The notes under the pieces are model-generated. The model was not told the DNA's origin, did not search any database, and worked only from the letters and a program-made list of their open reading frames with translations. From positions 4,627,691 through 4,691,690 of the forward strand of contig CM059194.1 of assembly GCA_030323885.1 (NCBI GenBank): DNA of 64,000 bases, in the 5' to 3' direction. Source of the stretch: Branchipolynoe longqiensis. Taxonomy: Eukaryota > Annelida > Polychaeta > Phyllodocida > Polynoidae. Positions 1 through 12,360 of this stretch are shown piece by piece. Numbering within the stretch: the first letter of the stretch is position 1; each line of letters starts with the position of its first letter. The position numbers and the translations under genes were made by a program.

Positions 1-970
1 GAGTGGCTATAGGCTCTCCACTTCTTTCTCCAGGGAGTAGGGCTAGTGGGGAGGGGTTGGAGGAGGGGTGGGGTGAGGCTCCTTTCTCACTCTTAAAACA
101 ATTAGGGTGACACGCCCCCCACCACCCCATCCCCCACCCCAACCCCAGTTTCACATTGTGGGGCCTTGGCGGCACATTGCGGTTGTGCACTTTCAATCTT
201 GCAGGTCCGGATTTGCAATGAGATTAGGTACTATATAAGTTATTATGTGGATATGAATGAAGTTTGTCCGTGCCTTACTCTAGATACTTGTGTACATTCT
301 TTGTAAATACCGGTAGTTAATTTCATGTAGCAGTGTTACGTTCACATAATAATCATTTATCTAGAAATATGCTTTTTTTTCTGTCCAGTTTTTAAAATGC
401 ATATCAAGCAAGAATTCGATCTCTTCGAAATCAGTACGTTTGTAAAAGTTGACTCAATAATTCCAGCTTAAAATAACAAATCTTTAAAATTTGAATTTTA
501 CATGAGGAATACCAGTACTTGCGCAATGGCGTTGACAGGTTAGGCTCAGGAGCAGTGACTTGAGAGGGAGTAATTGCCATGTATTGACACATGTCTCTAA
601 TTAACCAATACGACCGAAATATAAATGCCCTTTGTACATAACACACACTACATGTGCCAATAATTAACAAAGTATGTAGTATGTACCTTGCATTGATAAT
701 TCAGAGGGATTTGTGTACAGCTCAACCAGGGGGGTGTCACACATCGCGGACTGTCTGTTTGCCTACATGCCTTATATCTTTATGTCATACATTGCCATAT
801 ATCACACTTCACAGTGTACAGCGCTACCTATTAAGTGATCACGTGTCATTAGCGCGGCCATTTGTTTCCATAAAGCACTCTTTCTGCCCATATAGCACTC
901 TTTCTGAAGCACCCGCCCACGGAATACACAGATAGCTGTCCCATGTGTACCGTACCTGTGGATATATGAG
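1..970. other. No gene seen
   Basis: Mixed-composition DNA with a C-rich run at about 109-150. Open frames here are short, overlap on both strands and show no recognisable domain. Nothing else could be supported. Confidence 0.6.
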
Positions 971-974
971 GAGC

Positions 975-1460
975 AATGACTTGTCGCAGGGTACACTCGT
1001 GCTGGATGTATAGTGTTATTTCAGTGTTTGTACCATGGCACCGGCACAATGACCTAATATCAAGCTTAGGCACTTGTAAAATATGCCTGAGTAGTATATA
1101 TAAACATACTGCGAGTGGTATGGCATGATCCCATGCGCAAAGTCGCCAGAAACAACTTGTGGTGGTATGAAATTGTGATGGTTTCATAGTATTAATGCCA
1201 TGTGGTGCCATGCCACCAGCACCGTGGCCTCATATCAAGCTCAGTGAAGTGTTAAATACTGGAGAGAGAGATATGATACCAGTGGTGTGGCATGGTCACC
1301 AGTAACAACTTGAAACAGTGTGCACTCGTGCCGGATTCATAGTGGTATATCACTGTGGTGCCATGCCCTCAGCAATGTGCCCTAATATCAAACTCAGTCA
1401 CGTGTGAAAAATCCCTGAGTAGGATAGAGATACATGATGCCAGTAAGGTGGGACCTAAGT
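975..1460 (-). repeat. Three tandem ~155-175-bp units derived from SINE-A
   Basis: Three consecutive diverged units (about 975-1150, 1150-1303, 1303-1455) each carry, in the same order, a gtgcactcgtg-like motif, a 'catagtg' motif, 'ggtgccatgcc', 'cctaatatcaa' and 'gagta'-type segments. The same order of motifs occurs in the body of minus-strand SINE-A copies, for example 52430-52560 (gtgcactcatgg, catagtgctg, gaccaggc, cctgatatcccactcaatcac). I infer that the core of a SINE-A was amplified in tandem and then diverged. A 120-codon minus-strand open frame across it is probably incidental. Confidence 0.5.
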
Positions 1461-2747
1461 TTGAGACACTATGCATACACCACGTCTGTACAGTGCATTG
1501 TCTGTAATGTGCATTGTTTCCAGTAAGCATACTGTCCTGGACACCCAGCCATCACATGGATTGACGCATCCTTTAACATAGAGTCGACTCTGTAAATATG
1601 CAGTTAGTTCTAGAGAAGCAGTTTTGTGCTTTAAATGGTCAGATCGTGACTCTGGTCAAAGACGCAATACTACTAAGACAGCTCACTCAGCCTGTACTGT
1701 GTAATCAAAATGATCAAACCCACCACTTGGTGCGCTGGCTGTTCTCTTGGTTAAACAGGTGCTATATTATATGTATAAATGTATATATGAATGTGAAAGA
1801 TGTGTGATGATGGGGATGATGATGATGATTATGCTGATAATGATGTGTATTTGTCCATAGCAATTTCATATTGATGTGTATTCATACTTACCTATCTCAT
1901 ATATAATATCATTGTATGTGTTTACATGTGAAACACCAACCAGCAGCCGGGCTGATCAAACTCACCACAAGGTGGCACGTCAAAATTTACATTACCATGG
2001 GAGACATAGGGAGTGAGCCCTCTTAGTAGTATAGGGTCTTTGCTCTGGTCCAGTGAGACGAGTGTAGTTAGTGAATTATGAGCGGTTTCACCATGAGTGC
2101 ACTTCCTATCTGTTATGCCTTATCGCCACCTGGCTTAGACTCCCTGAACTAAATTAACATGAAACTAGCGCGTCCAAGTAACCATGGGCGCCCATCAGCT
2201 ATTTATATATTTCACACTACAGTCACCGCCTAGAGAATCTTATGTCCAACTAAATATGGACATGACCATAGCGTCACCTTCCTATGTTTGTGGAACTAGT
2301 AACTAGCACGCCACCTATCGGCCTAACCGATCGGCACTATATGTATGGGTGCAAAACGCGCCAAATCTCACTGCAATGTGGTCGTCAAGTCAGAGCAGCA
2401 GCGTAGCACAATTCTACCCAACCCACAATAATACATCTCTCGCCTCGCCTATATGTGCTCTATAATCCATTATGGGAATATAAACAAGGACACTAACGAT
2501 CTTCAGTTCCCTATGTAATAGTTAGCACTTATCCTATCTAGCTGACCCTGTTATTATGACATAGACCACGGTGGCGCCCCCTGTGAGCAGCCCTGTGCAC
2601 TGTATGCCAGCTGCGCCTGGCCTTAACGCATTCAATTTTAACTTTAGGTGGGCATTTAATATATCTCCGCCAGAGAATATATATCTTCTTCTCAACCACA
2701 TCAGTCTTATCTTTGTTCTGTTTATTGGGGCCAACTGTTTATACTCC
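1461..2747. other. No gene seen; GAT-rich microsatellite inside
   Basis: A short gatgatgatgat tract lies at about 1801-1850. The rest is AT-rich unique-looking DNA with no coding signal that I trust. Confidence 0.55.
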
Positions 2748-3410
2748 TGTAAAATATTCCGATAAAACGCATTGGTGGGGGAATGCAAATGGTCTATAAT
2801 GGTAAATGGTATATAGTGCCCAGTGCATGAATGTATTTATTTAGTTGCTGGTGATCCATTACTTATGGTTTATAGTCATGGTACCGGAAATCGCTAGGAG
2901 GCCACGCACACAACACACCATCAGAAACCTAAGTGAGACATTAAGACGCCATACGAATCTCACAGCAGAGGCTAATGGAGACGCAGTCAAGAATGAAGCA
3001 GTCTTTGTCTCGCGCGACAGCTGAGATGATGACCAAAAAGAAGAACAAGGGGCCGTGGATCTACCCTACCCTTCCCCCTCTGTGAGTCACTGATCACCAC
3101 ACACTCAGCTCAGGCAGGTGGTGGCCAAGCAGCCACACCACATGGTGGTGGTCAGCAAATCACAGTAGCCATGATGACATGGGAATGCTTGATGTTCATT
3201 GGTGGAACTATAAATGATTGATCCTCATTGGACAATATGGTCAGGTGGTATGCCATACCAGATCCATGTACCACTATATAATAAATAAACCTGAGGGCAT
3301 TGTCTCTCTCTCTACTTTCATTCTTTATACTCTTCCTTTCTCTTCTTGCCTGTATTGATTTCATTATAGCCTGCCTACACAAACCACACATTCCAGCTGA
3401 GGACTTTACA
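2748..3410 (+). mobile_element. Solo LTR of family LTR-X, copy 1 (subfamily B)
   Basis: Starts TGTAAAATATTCC and ends GGACTTTACA, giving the TG...CA and inverted TGTAAA/TTTACA ends of an LTR. Flanking 4-mers are ctcc and ctct, compatible with a diverged 4-bp target duplication. A TATATAATAAATAA segment (3275-3288) followed by a pyrimidine-rich 'tcttcctttctcttcttgcc' tract is shared with the copies at 32 kb and 45 kb and probably holds the promoter and polyadenylation signals. No internal retroviral-type genes adjoin it, so it is called solo. It carries a nested LINE tail, which explains its extra ~95 bp over the other copies. Confidence 0.75.
2884..3035 (+). mobile_element. LINE 3'-end fragment nested in LTR copy 1
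   Basis: The segment reads like the terminal part of the LINE at 26.3-26.87 kb: an Arg-rich 'aggaggcca' stretch, 'gagacattaagac', 'ctcacagcagag', 'gcagtcaa' and 'gaa-gcagtctttgtc' followed by a cgcg hairpin and gatgatga tail. It is absent from the corresponding place in LTR copies at 32 kb and 45 kb, so it inserted into this LTR. Only the last ~50 codons and the 3' tail are present and they are degraded. Confidence 0.7.
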
Positions 3411-4030
3411 CTCTGATAAGACTATGGATTATACAACAAGAACTACTAAATAAATACCGATATATCCTGTAATTTGTCGTGTTTGTCGTGTAGAAATATA
3501 GATTTACTTGTTTAGTACATCACCATAGCCACCGTGTTCCGATGGTACCTATTCAAAAGCGGCGTTTTAGTGTTGCTCCTACAAATTTAGGCCTACCATG
3601 TCCCCAGCATTGCGACACGGTGTCCAATCGCTGTATTTCAATAATCACACCAAGTGCCGTGTGACAATGAGAAAATTCCCCATGAGTTGAAGTTGACCTT
3701 GACCCTTCCACCCTGAGTTCAGATTACTAATGAGGTCCAAACGCTCAAAACCTGCTGCTCAGCTTAAGTTACTAATTGTTTCAGCACACACTCTGCGCGG
3801 ATCTCCGGACTTTTTAAATGTTCTCTCCTTTCAATCGTCTCTCTCTTGTTTTATTGGTTGAATGATGTTTTGCATATTTGGCTGACAATTGCTACAAGTG
3901 GGTGAGAGGAGCAATTCATTCTGATCCAGTTAATACTGAATACTGCTGTTTCACCGATGTACAAAGCCATCGATTTATTGGATCATATCCGCTCATCACG
4001 GCGTCGACAGTCAAGTGAAAAGCCTCCTAA
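3411..4030. other. No gene seen
   Basis: AT-rich DNA with no repeat match or coding signal that I could recognise. Confidence 0.5.
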
Positions 4031-4305
4031 TGCCTTGTACACACCTACCGTATATGATTCGCGCACTAAAACTCGCGACTCGACCCGACCCGCTTAAAAC
4101 TGAAAACGGGCCGATTCATTTTTCGAATCGCGAATCGCAATTGTAATCGGCCAGTTTTAGCCCTAAAACTGAGGTTTTATGCGCGAATCGCAATCACTAG
4201 GTGTGCGCGGGGAGCGCACACCTAGTGATTTTTGTGTGCGAAACGGGCAGTTTTAGATCGTATACGGTAGGTGGGTTCGCACAAACGGTAGGTGTGTACT
4301 AGGCA
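4031..4305. mobile_element. MITE, PIF/Harbinger-like
   Basis: Left end TGCCTTGTACACACCTACCG and right end (4286-4305) are inverted repeats of 20 bp or more with one mismatch. TAA flanks both ends, a 3-bp duplication of the TWA type known for PIF/Harbinger transposons. The inside is itself palindromic: cgaatcgcgaatcgc runs, and cactaggtgtgcgc directly repeats in inverted form around 4197-4228. No transposase is encoded, so it would be non-autonomous. Superfamily assignment rests only on the target duplication. Confidence 0.75.
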
Positions 4306-4469
4306 TAACTCACTAGGTCCCAGGTCGCCTCTATAGGTAGGTGGTGTCTGTGCTAGTGACATGCATTCGAGAGCAGCCCAGTCAGGGCACTGCCCAGTGG
4401 CTAGCATGCCGCCACCTAGCGCAGTCAACTGCAGTTAACTGCGTAGGTGTGCCGCCACCGCGTGGTAGT
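4306..4469. other. No gene seen
   Basis: Short spacer between the MITE and the LINE fragment. It may include LINE 3' untranslated sequence. Confidence 0.4.
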
Positions 4470-4700
4470 GGAACTCATGTACAGACTACTACAGTACCAT
4501 GAAATGATCACCAGTCCCTTGACTGTCTTTTCATACCAGTTTTCTCCATTGTCCCCATTGCTGCACTGCCCTCTGGGAGTTAGCACACTCCACAAGTGTC
4601 CATTCCCTGATGTTGTCTTCCTCTGTTTTCCTTTGTCCGCCTTGTCTTCTTTTTTCACTGCGCCTTGCAAGATGACCAGATCTGATGAACGAACAATAGC
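4470..4700 (-). pseudogene. Non-LTR retrotransposon C-terminus, fragment
   Basis: Read on the minus strand, one frame gives an Arg/Gln-rich stretch followed by EDNIREWT, then ANSQRAVQQWG and QWRKLV. This order (basic linker, W-x-D-NI-EWT, SQRAV, WRKLV) is typical of the extreme C-terminus of reverse-transcriptase ORFs from metazoan LINEs, downstream of the polymerase domain. Polymerase motifs are absent, and stop codons follow after KLV. This is a 5'-truncated, decayed copy. A related but different C-terminus lies at 45975-46175 on the same strand. Confidence 0.6.
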
Positions 4701-4744
4701 CTACTCAGTCACTGTATAGTGGTGCTGATCCAACGTACCTTCAA

Positions 4745-5045
4745 CCCATAAGATTAAACTTAGAGGACTGGGCGCCGTTGGGAGTTCAATTCCCGGTCGA
4801 GTCAAACAAATGACTTACATCATGGAAAGGTACTCAGGATTATTAGGAGAGGGGAAGGATTGGGTGGCTCGCTGACAGGATAATGTGACTAAGTGGGATA
4901 TCCGGATATTCTGGTAACCAAGTCTCCCAGTGGGGCAGCACTATAAAGTCACCATGAGTGCGCACTGTCACAAGTTGGTACCCTTCCTGATATGACCATA
5001 GATGTTGCCAGGACGCAAAAGTCCTACAATCAACCAACTGCAATG
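4745..5045 (+). mobile_element. SINE-A, 5'-truncated
   Basis: Contains the B-box-like GTTCAATTCCC, then 'gagtcaaacaaatgactta', 'ataatgtgactaagtgggatat', 'ccagtggggcagcactataaagt', 'gtgcgcactgtcacaagttgg' and an AAC/CCAA-rich tail. These blocks recur in the same order in the other SINE-A copies. The A box is missing. A second, partial copy of the tail module follows at about 5048-5125 ('cactatataaccaccacgagtgcgcatgtca'). Confidence 0.8.
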
Positions 5046-5214
5046 GTGCCACGAGCTTGGCATCGAATTGGAGCAACACTATATAACCACCACGAGTGCG
5101 CATGTCAGTGCCGTCCCCAGATAACCTTACTGTGGCTGTCGCTGGAACATATCACCTGCAGAATTACCTCAGACACTCATCCATCACGATCGCCGTAACT
5201 TGTTGTATGCCTGT

Positions 5215-6610
5215 CCCCTTCTCCGCCCCTCCCGCTTCTCTCCCCTCACATCCCTCCCCTCACATCCCTCCCCTCAAAGCCCTCCCCTCACACCCCTCCC
5301 CTCCCCTCACACCCATCCCCTCAAAGCCCTCCCTTCACACCCCTCCCCTCCCCTCACACCCCTACCCTCACACCGATGCCCTCAAAGGCCTCCCCTCACA
5401 CCCCTCCCCTCACATCCCTCCCCTCCCGTCACAGCCCTTCCGTCACACCGCTTCCGTCACACCCCTCCCCTCAAACCCCTCCCCTCACATCCATCCCCTC
5501 AAAGCCCTCCCCTCACACCCCTCCCCTCCCCTCACACCCCTTCCCTCACACCCCTCCCCTCACACCCCTCCCCTCACACCCCTCCCCTCATTCCCCTCCC
5601 CTCAAACCCCGCCCCTCCCCTCACACCCCTCCCCTCACAACCCTCGCCTCACACCCCTCCCCTCACCCCCTCCCCCCCCCTCCCCCCCCCCCCTCACCCC
5701 CCCCCCCACCCCCCCGCCCACCCCCCCCCCCCTCCCCCCCCCCCCCCTCCCACCCCCCTCCCCCCCCCCCCCCCTCCCCCCCCACCCCTCCCACCCCCCC
5801 CCCCCCCCCCCCTCCCCCCCCCCACCCCCTCCCCCCCACCCCCCCCCACCCCCCCCCCCCACCTCCCCCCCCCCCCCCTCCCCCCCACCCCCCCCCTCAC
5901 CCCCTCCCTCCCCCCTCCCCTCCCCCCCCCTCCCCACCCCTCCCCCACCCCCCCCCTCCCCACCCCCCCCCCCCCCCTCCCCCCCCCCCCCTCCCCCCCC
6001 CCCCCCCCCCCCCCCCACCCCTCCCCCCCTCCCCCCCACCCCCCCCCTCAGCCCCCCTCCCCCACCCCCCTCCCCCCCCCCCTCCCCCCCCACCCCCCCC
6101 TCCCCCCCTCCCCCCCCCCCCCCCCTCACCCCCTCCCCCCCCACCCCCCCCCACCCCCCCCCCTCACCACCCCTCCCCTCACATCCCTCCCCTCACACCC
6201 CTCGCCTCACACCCCTCCCCTCAAACTCCTACCTTCACACCCCTCCCCTCACACCCCTCCCCTCAGCCCCCTCCCCTCAAACCCCTCCCCTCACACCCCT
6301 CCCCTCACACCCGTCCCCTCACACCCCTCCCCTCAGCCCCCTCCCCTCAAACCCCTCCCCTCACACCCCTCCCCTCACACCCCTCCCCTCACACCCCATC
6401 CCCACACCCCTCTTCCTTAACTCATCCCCTCCCTCCTCCCCCCTCAACCCCTCCCCTCAACCCCCTCCCCCTCAACCCCCTCCATCACACCATCCACTCA
6501 TCCCCCTCACATCACCCCATCCCCTCTCCACATCCCTCACCCCATCCACTCATCCCCCTCATAGCACCCCTTCCCCTTACCCCCTCCCTTCACTCACACC
6601 CACACCCCCA
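5215..6610. repeat. C/T-rich minisatellite, 14-bp unit, with poly-C core
   Basis: The outer parts (5230-5660 and 6165-6400) are repeats of ctcacacccctccc (14 bp). The core (5660-6165) degrades into runs of C broken by single T or A. The plus strand has almost no G, so stop codons cannot form and frames of 400-520 codons stay open in all three plus frames. The proteins would be Pro/Ser/Leu repeats and I do not treat them as genes. The minus strand is G-rich and has strong potential for G-quadruplexes. The poly-C core may also contain sequencing or assembly error. Confidence 0.9.
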
Positions 6611-6701
6611 ACAACAACCCCTGTCGGTACTTCCTCTAGACTCTTGACTGCCTGGCCCTAATCGCCCCAGCTCCCTTTGACTTTGCCTCATTTCTCTGCA
6701 G

Positions 6702-6840
6702 ACCAGTGACATCGGGAATGTCACTACTGCTGCTGTCAGGCAGATTGGAGGCTGTCAACGCCAGATGTCGGGCGATTGTTGTCAGCCTGTCGTCGTGTTT
6801 CTCAGCGGTGATCACGGAGCTGGTCCCCGAGAAGTGGCAG
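6702..6840 (+). other. Candidate internal exon, weak
   Basis: An island of non-repetitive sequence lies between a C-rich and a G-rich satellite. It is preceded by ctttgcctcatttctctgcag, a good splice acceptor with a polypyrimidine tract, and ends with cag followed by gttcga, a poor donor. One plus frame is open throughout and reads as ordinary protein (residues such as SGRLEAVNARCRAIV, then ITELVPEKWQ), with GC-rich third positions. An 87-codon minus frame (6636-6899) is open over the same DNA, so strand is not settled. I recognise no family. It could also be a pseudogene exon or chance. Confidence 0.25.
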
Positions 6841-6879
6841 GTTCGAGAAGCCAATAACAGGTTTGGAGGCCGGTAGTGT

Positions 6880-7345
6880 ATGATTGGGGCACTGGGCAAA
6901 GAAGAGGGGTGATGTGGATGGGGTGGATGGGGTGGATGGGGTGGGGGAGGGAGTGATGGAGGAGAAACGAGGGGAGGGAATAGTTGGTGGGTTCAGGAAG
7001 AGGTTGGCGACGATGGAAAGGGAGGGGGTATGGGATGGTGAGGAGGAAGGGGTTGGATCTTACGACGGGAGAAGGAAAGGGGGCATGGGATAGGGAGAGG
7101 GAGGAGGCATGGGATGGTGAGGAGGAAGGGGTTGGATCTTCGGAGATGGAGAGGGGGCCTGTGAGAGGGAGAGGGAGGGCGAGTGGGAGAGGGGAAGGGA
7201 GAGGGAGTGGGAGGAGGAGGGACGGCATTGAGAAGGTGGCGAAGGAGAGGATGGGGATCCAAATTAGGGGATGAGTGTGGAGTGAGAGGGGGTTGGTGCG
7301 GGTAATTTAATGGGGGAGGGGCAAGGGGTAGGGTGGGGAAAACGG
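6880..7345. repeat. G/A-rich purine tract with a 79-bp duplication
   Basis: The plus strand is almost purely purine with few T. It opens with three to four ggatggggt units (6916-6945). A segment around 7029-7061 (gggatggtgaggaggaagg) is repeated at 7108-7140. Composition is the reverse of the C-rich array on its left. Open frames on both strands are repeat artefacts. Confidence 0.8.
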
Positions 7346-7424
7346 GTTATTTAGGGGAATGTAAACGGAGCTCGACAATAGTAACAAGAGGAAGGCATGC
7401 ATAGGAAGGACCAAATAACAGTCA

Positions 7425-8460
7425 CAACCAGCACACCCACATTACCCACTACACACCCACACACCATGCAACACACCCATATTACCCACCACACCCCCAC
7501 ACACCCTGCCACACACCCACATTACACACCACTCACCCACACACCCTGCCACACACCCACCTTACCCACTACACACACACACCCTGCAACACACCCACAT
7601 TACCCACTACACACCCACACACCCTGCAACACACCCACATTACCCACCACACACCCACACACCCTGCCACACACCCACATTACCCACTACACACCCACAC
7701 ACCCTGCCACACACCCACATTACCCACTACACACCCACACACCCTGCCACCCACCCACATTACCACTACACACCCACACACCCTGCCACACACCCACATT
7801 ACCCACTACACACCCACACACCCTGGCACACACCCACATTACCCACTACACACCCACACACCCTGCCACACACCCACATTACCCACTACACACCCACACA
7901 CCCTGCCACACACCCACATTACCCACTACACACCCACACACCCTGCCACACACCAATATTACCCACTACACACACACACCGTGCCGCAAACCCACATTAC
8001 CCACTACACACCCACACACCCTGTCACATACCCACATTACCCACTACACACCCACACACCCTGTCACACACCCACATTACCCACTACACACCCACACACC
8101 CTGTCACACACCCACATTACCCACTACACACCCACCCACCCTGCCACAAACCTACATTATCCACTACACACCCACACACCCTGTCACACACCCACATTAC
8201 CCACTACACACCCAAGCACCCTGCACCACACCCACATTACCCACTACACACCCACACACCCTGCAACACGCCCACATTACCCACTACACACCCACACACC
8301 CTGCAACACCCCCACATTACCCACTACACACCCACACACCCTGCCACACACCCACATTACCCACTACACACCCACACACCCTGTCACACACCCACATTAC
8401 CCAATACACACCCACCCACCCTGCCACAAACCCACTTACCCACTACACACCCAACACCCT
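7425..8460. repeat. 40-bp CA-rich satellite, well-ordered part
   Basis: About 25 copies of a 40-bp unit made of 'ccctgcc', 'acacacccac', 'attacccact' and 'acacacccac' plus 'aca'. Units differ by single bases (ccctgcc, ccctgtc, ccctgca) and a few 1-bp indels, and the register is kept for long stretches. The plus strand is nearly free of G. Confidence 0.95.
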
Positions 8461-11400
8461 CACACACCCACATACCCACTACACACCCCACACCCGCACA
8501 CACCCACATACCCACACACACCACACACCCCTCAACCCCCACCAACACCCAAAACACACCCACCACCCCCAACCACCCACATACCCCTACACGCCCACAC
8601 ACCCGCCACACACCCACACCACCCACCACACACCACAACCCTCCACACACCCACAACCCACCACATACCCACACCCCACACACCACCTACCCACTACACA
8701 CCCACACAACCCAACCACCACCCACATACCCACCACACCCCACACACCCGCACCACCCCCACACACCCACCACCCACCCACACACCCTCCACACACCCAC
8801 AACCCACCACACACCCACACACCCCAACACCCCACAACCCAACACACCCAGCCACCCGCAACACCCCCACACACCCACACCCACCCACACACCCCACACC
8901 CCCACATCACCCACACCACACCCCACCCACCACCCCGCCACACACCCACACTACCCCACTCACACACCCACACCACCCCGCCACCCACCCACAACCCACA
9001 CACCCCACACACCCCAACACACCAAAACCCACACACACCCACCCACCCCGCCACACACCCACCTACACACCACACCACCACACACCCCCACACACCCACA
9101 ACACCCACCACCACACCCCACAAACCCCACCACACACCCACAACACCCACTAACCCCCACACCACCCTCCCACACACCAACACACCCACCACACACCCAC
9201 CACACCCCCACCACACCCACAACCACACCCACACACCCACACACCACCCCACACACACCCCACACCACCCCAACACACACCCACACCCCCGCCACACACC
9301 CACACAACCCACCACCACACCCCACACACCCCACCCACCCACCCACAACCACACACACCCACACACACCACACACCCTGCCACACACCCCACCTTCCCAC
9401 CACCCACACACACCCAACACCACACACCACACACCCACACACCCGCAACACACCCACCCACCCACTACACACCCACACACACCCCCACCACACCCACATA
9501 CCCACCACACACCCACACACCACGCAACACCCCACCAACACCCAACACACACCCACACACCCCCACACACCCACCGACCCACACACACCCACCACACCCC
9601 ACACACCACCCACAACCCACCACCCACCCACACCCCCACACACCCACACTACCCACTACACACCCACACACCCCCACACACCCACACCACCCACCCACAC
9701 CCACACACCCCGCCACACACCCAACTACCACGACACAACCCACACACACCACCCAACACGCCCACATACCCACCAACCCACACCACCCCGCACACCCACC
9801 ACAACACCACAACCCACCCACACACCCCAACACACCCACCCCACCACCCACCCCACACACACCCACACACCACCCACTACCACCACACCCACACACCCCA
9901 CCAACCCACACCACCCACACACACCCACACACCCCCACCACACCCACACCACCCACCACACACCCACACACCCCACCACCCACCCACCCACCTACCCACA
10001 CACACACACACACACATACCCATACACACCCACACCCACACACACCCACACACCCCACACACCCACACCACCCACCACACACCCACACACCCGCACACAC
10101 ACCCACCACACACCACACACCCCACCACACCCACCACACCCCCACACCCACACAACACCCCACCCACACCCCCCACACCACCCCACACACCCACAACCCA
10201 CCCACACACACCACACACCCACCACCCACCACCCACACACCCACCCACACCCCCACCCACACCCACCCCACACACACCCACACCCCCAACACACCCACAC
10301 ACCCACCACACCCACCACCCACACCACCCACACACCCACCACACCACCACCCACACACACCCACACCCCCCACACACCCACACACACCACCACACCACCC
10401 CCACACACCCACACACCCACCACACCCCAAACCCCCACCACCACCCAACCCCCACACACACCACACCACCCCCAACACCCCACAACCCACCACACCCACC
10501 CACCACACCCCACACACCCCCACCAACCCACCACCACACCCAACACCCCCACCCCACCCACACACCCACCACACCACCACACCCCCACCACACCCACAAC
10601 ACCACCCACACCCAACACCCCACACCCCCACAACCCACCACACCCCACACCACCCAACCACCACCCACACCCCACCCACACACCCACACACCCACCACAC
10701 CCCACACCACCCACCCCACACCACACCCCACCCCCACCCACCCCACCCACACACACCCACCACCCACACCACCCCCACACCCCACCACCCCCACCACACC
10801 ACCACCACACCCCAACACACCCCACCACCCACACCCCCCACCACACCACCCACACACACCACCACACACCCCACCACCCCCCCAACACCACCACACCCCA
10901 CACACCCCACACCCCCACCACCCACACCACCCACCACACACCCCACCCCACCACACCCCACCACACACCCACCCACACACCCCACCCACCACCCACACCA
11001 CCCACACCCCCAACCCACCCCACACACACCACCCCACCAACACCCACACACACCCCACCACCACCCACACCCCACCACACCACCCACACACCCCACCCAC
11101 CCACCACCCCAACCACCCCCACCACCACCCACACCCACCACCCACAACACACCCCACCACACCCACCCACACACCCACCCCACACACCCCACACCCCACC
11201 CAACACACCCACCACACCCCCACACACCCCCCACACCACCCCACCCCCACACCACACCCACCACACACCCACACACCCCACCACCCACCCACACCACCCC
11301 AACACCCCACACCACCCACCACCCACCCCCACACCCCACCACCCCACACCACCCAACCCACCCACACACCCACCCCACCCACCCACCACACCCACCACAC

Positions 11401-12360
11401 CCCCACACCCCGCACACCACCCCACACACCCCACCACACACCCACACCACACACCCACCCACCACCACCACCCACACACCACCCACACCACCCACACCCA
11501 CACACCCCACACCACCCCCACCACCCACCCCACACCCACCCACACACCCCCCCACACACACCACCCACACCACACCCAACACCCCCACAACCCACCACCC
11601 CCACCCCACACCACCCACCCACACCCACCCCACCCCACCACACCACCACACCCACCACCACACCCACCACAACCCACCCACACCACCCACCACACACCCA
11701 CCACCACACCCACCACACCCACACACCCCACACCACACACAACCACCCCACCCACACCCACACCCCCACACCACCCACCACACCACACACCCCCGCCACA
11801 CACCCACACAACCCCACCCCACCCACACACCCACCCACCACCCACACACACCCCCACCACACCCAACACCCCACCCACCCACACCACCCCCCCCACGCAC
11901 CACACACCCCACCACCCACACACCCCACCCACACACCACACCCCCCACCACCACCCCACCACACCCCCACAACCCACACACCCACCACACCCCACCACAC
12001 CACACCCCACACCACCACCACCAACACACCACACAACCCCACACCACCCACCACACACCACACACCCCCACACACCCACCACAACCCCCACACCACCCAC
12101 CACCCACCACCCCACCACACACAACCCACCACCCACCCACACACCCCACCCACCCACACCACCCCCCACACACCACACAACCTCCACAACCCACACCACC
12201 TCCCACCCACCCACACACCCCCCCCACCACACCACACACCACCCCCCACAACCCACCCAACCCTCACCCACCCACACACCCACCCCACACACCACACAAC
12301 CCACCACACACCCACACCAACCCTCCACCCACCCACACCCCACCCACCCCACCACCACAC
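8460..12360. repeat. Degenerate CA/CCCA-rich satellite
   Basis: Continuation of the 40-bp array as irregular mixtures of cac, cca, ccca and acaca. The landmark ccctgcc and attacccact blocks appear only sporadically, for example near 9640-9670. The plus strand carries almost no T or G, which leaves one plus frame open from 7397 to 12859 and several minus frames open for 350-930 codons. These Pro/His/Thr or Val/Gly/Cys/Trp repeats are not credible genes. Confidence 0.9.

Noticed and set aside
849..1211. 120-residue minus-strand protein
   Set aside because: It lies across the SINE-derived tandem units and has no recognisable domain.
5096..6661. Proline-rich extensin-like protein of 521 residues
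   Set aside because: All three plus frames are open through the same C/T minisatellite; it begins inside a SINE tail and encodes only repeat.
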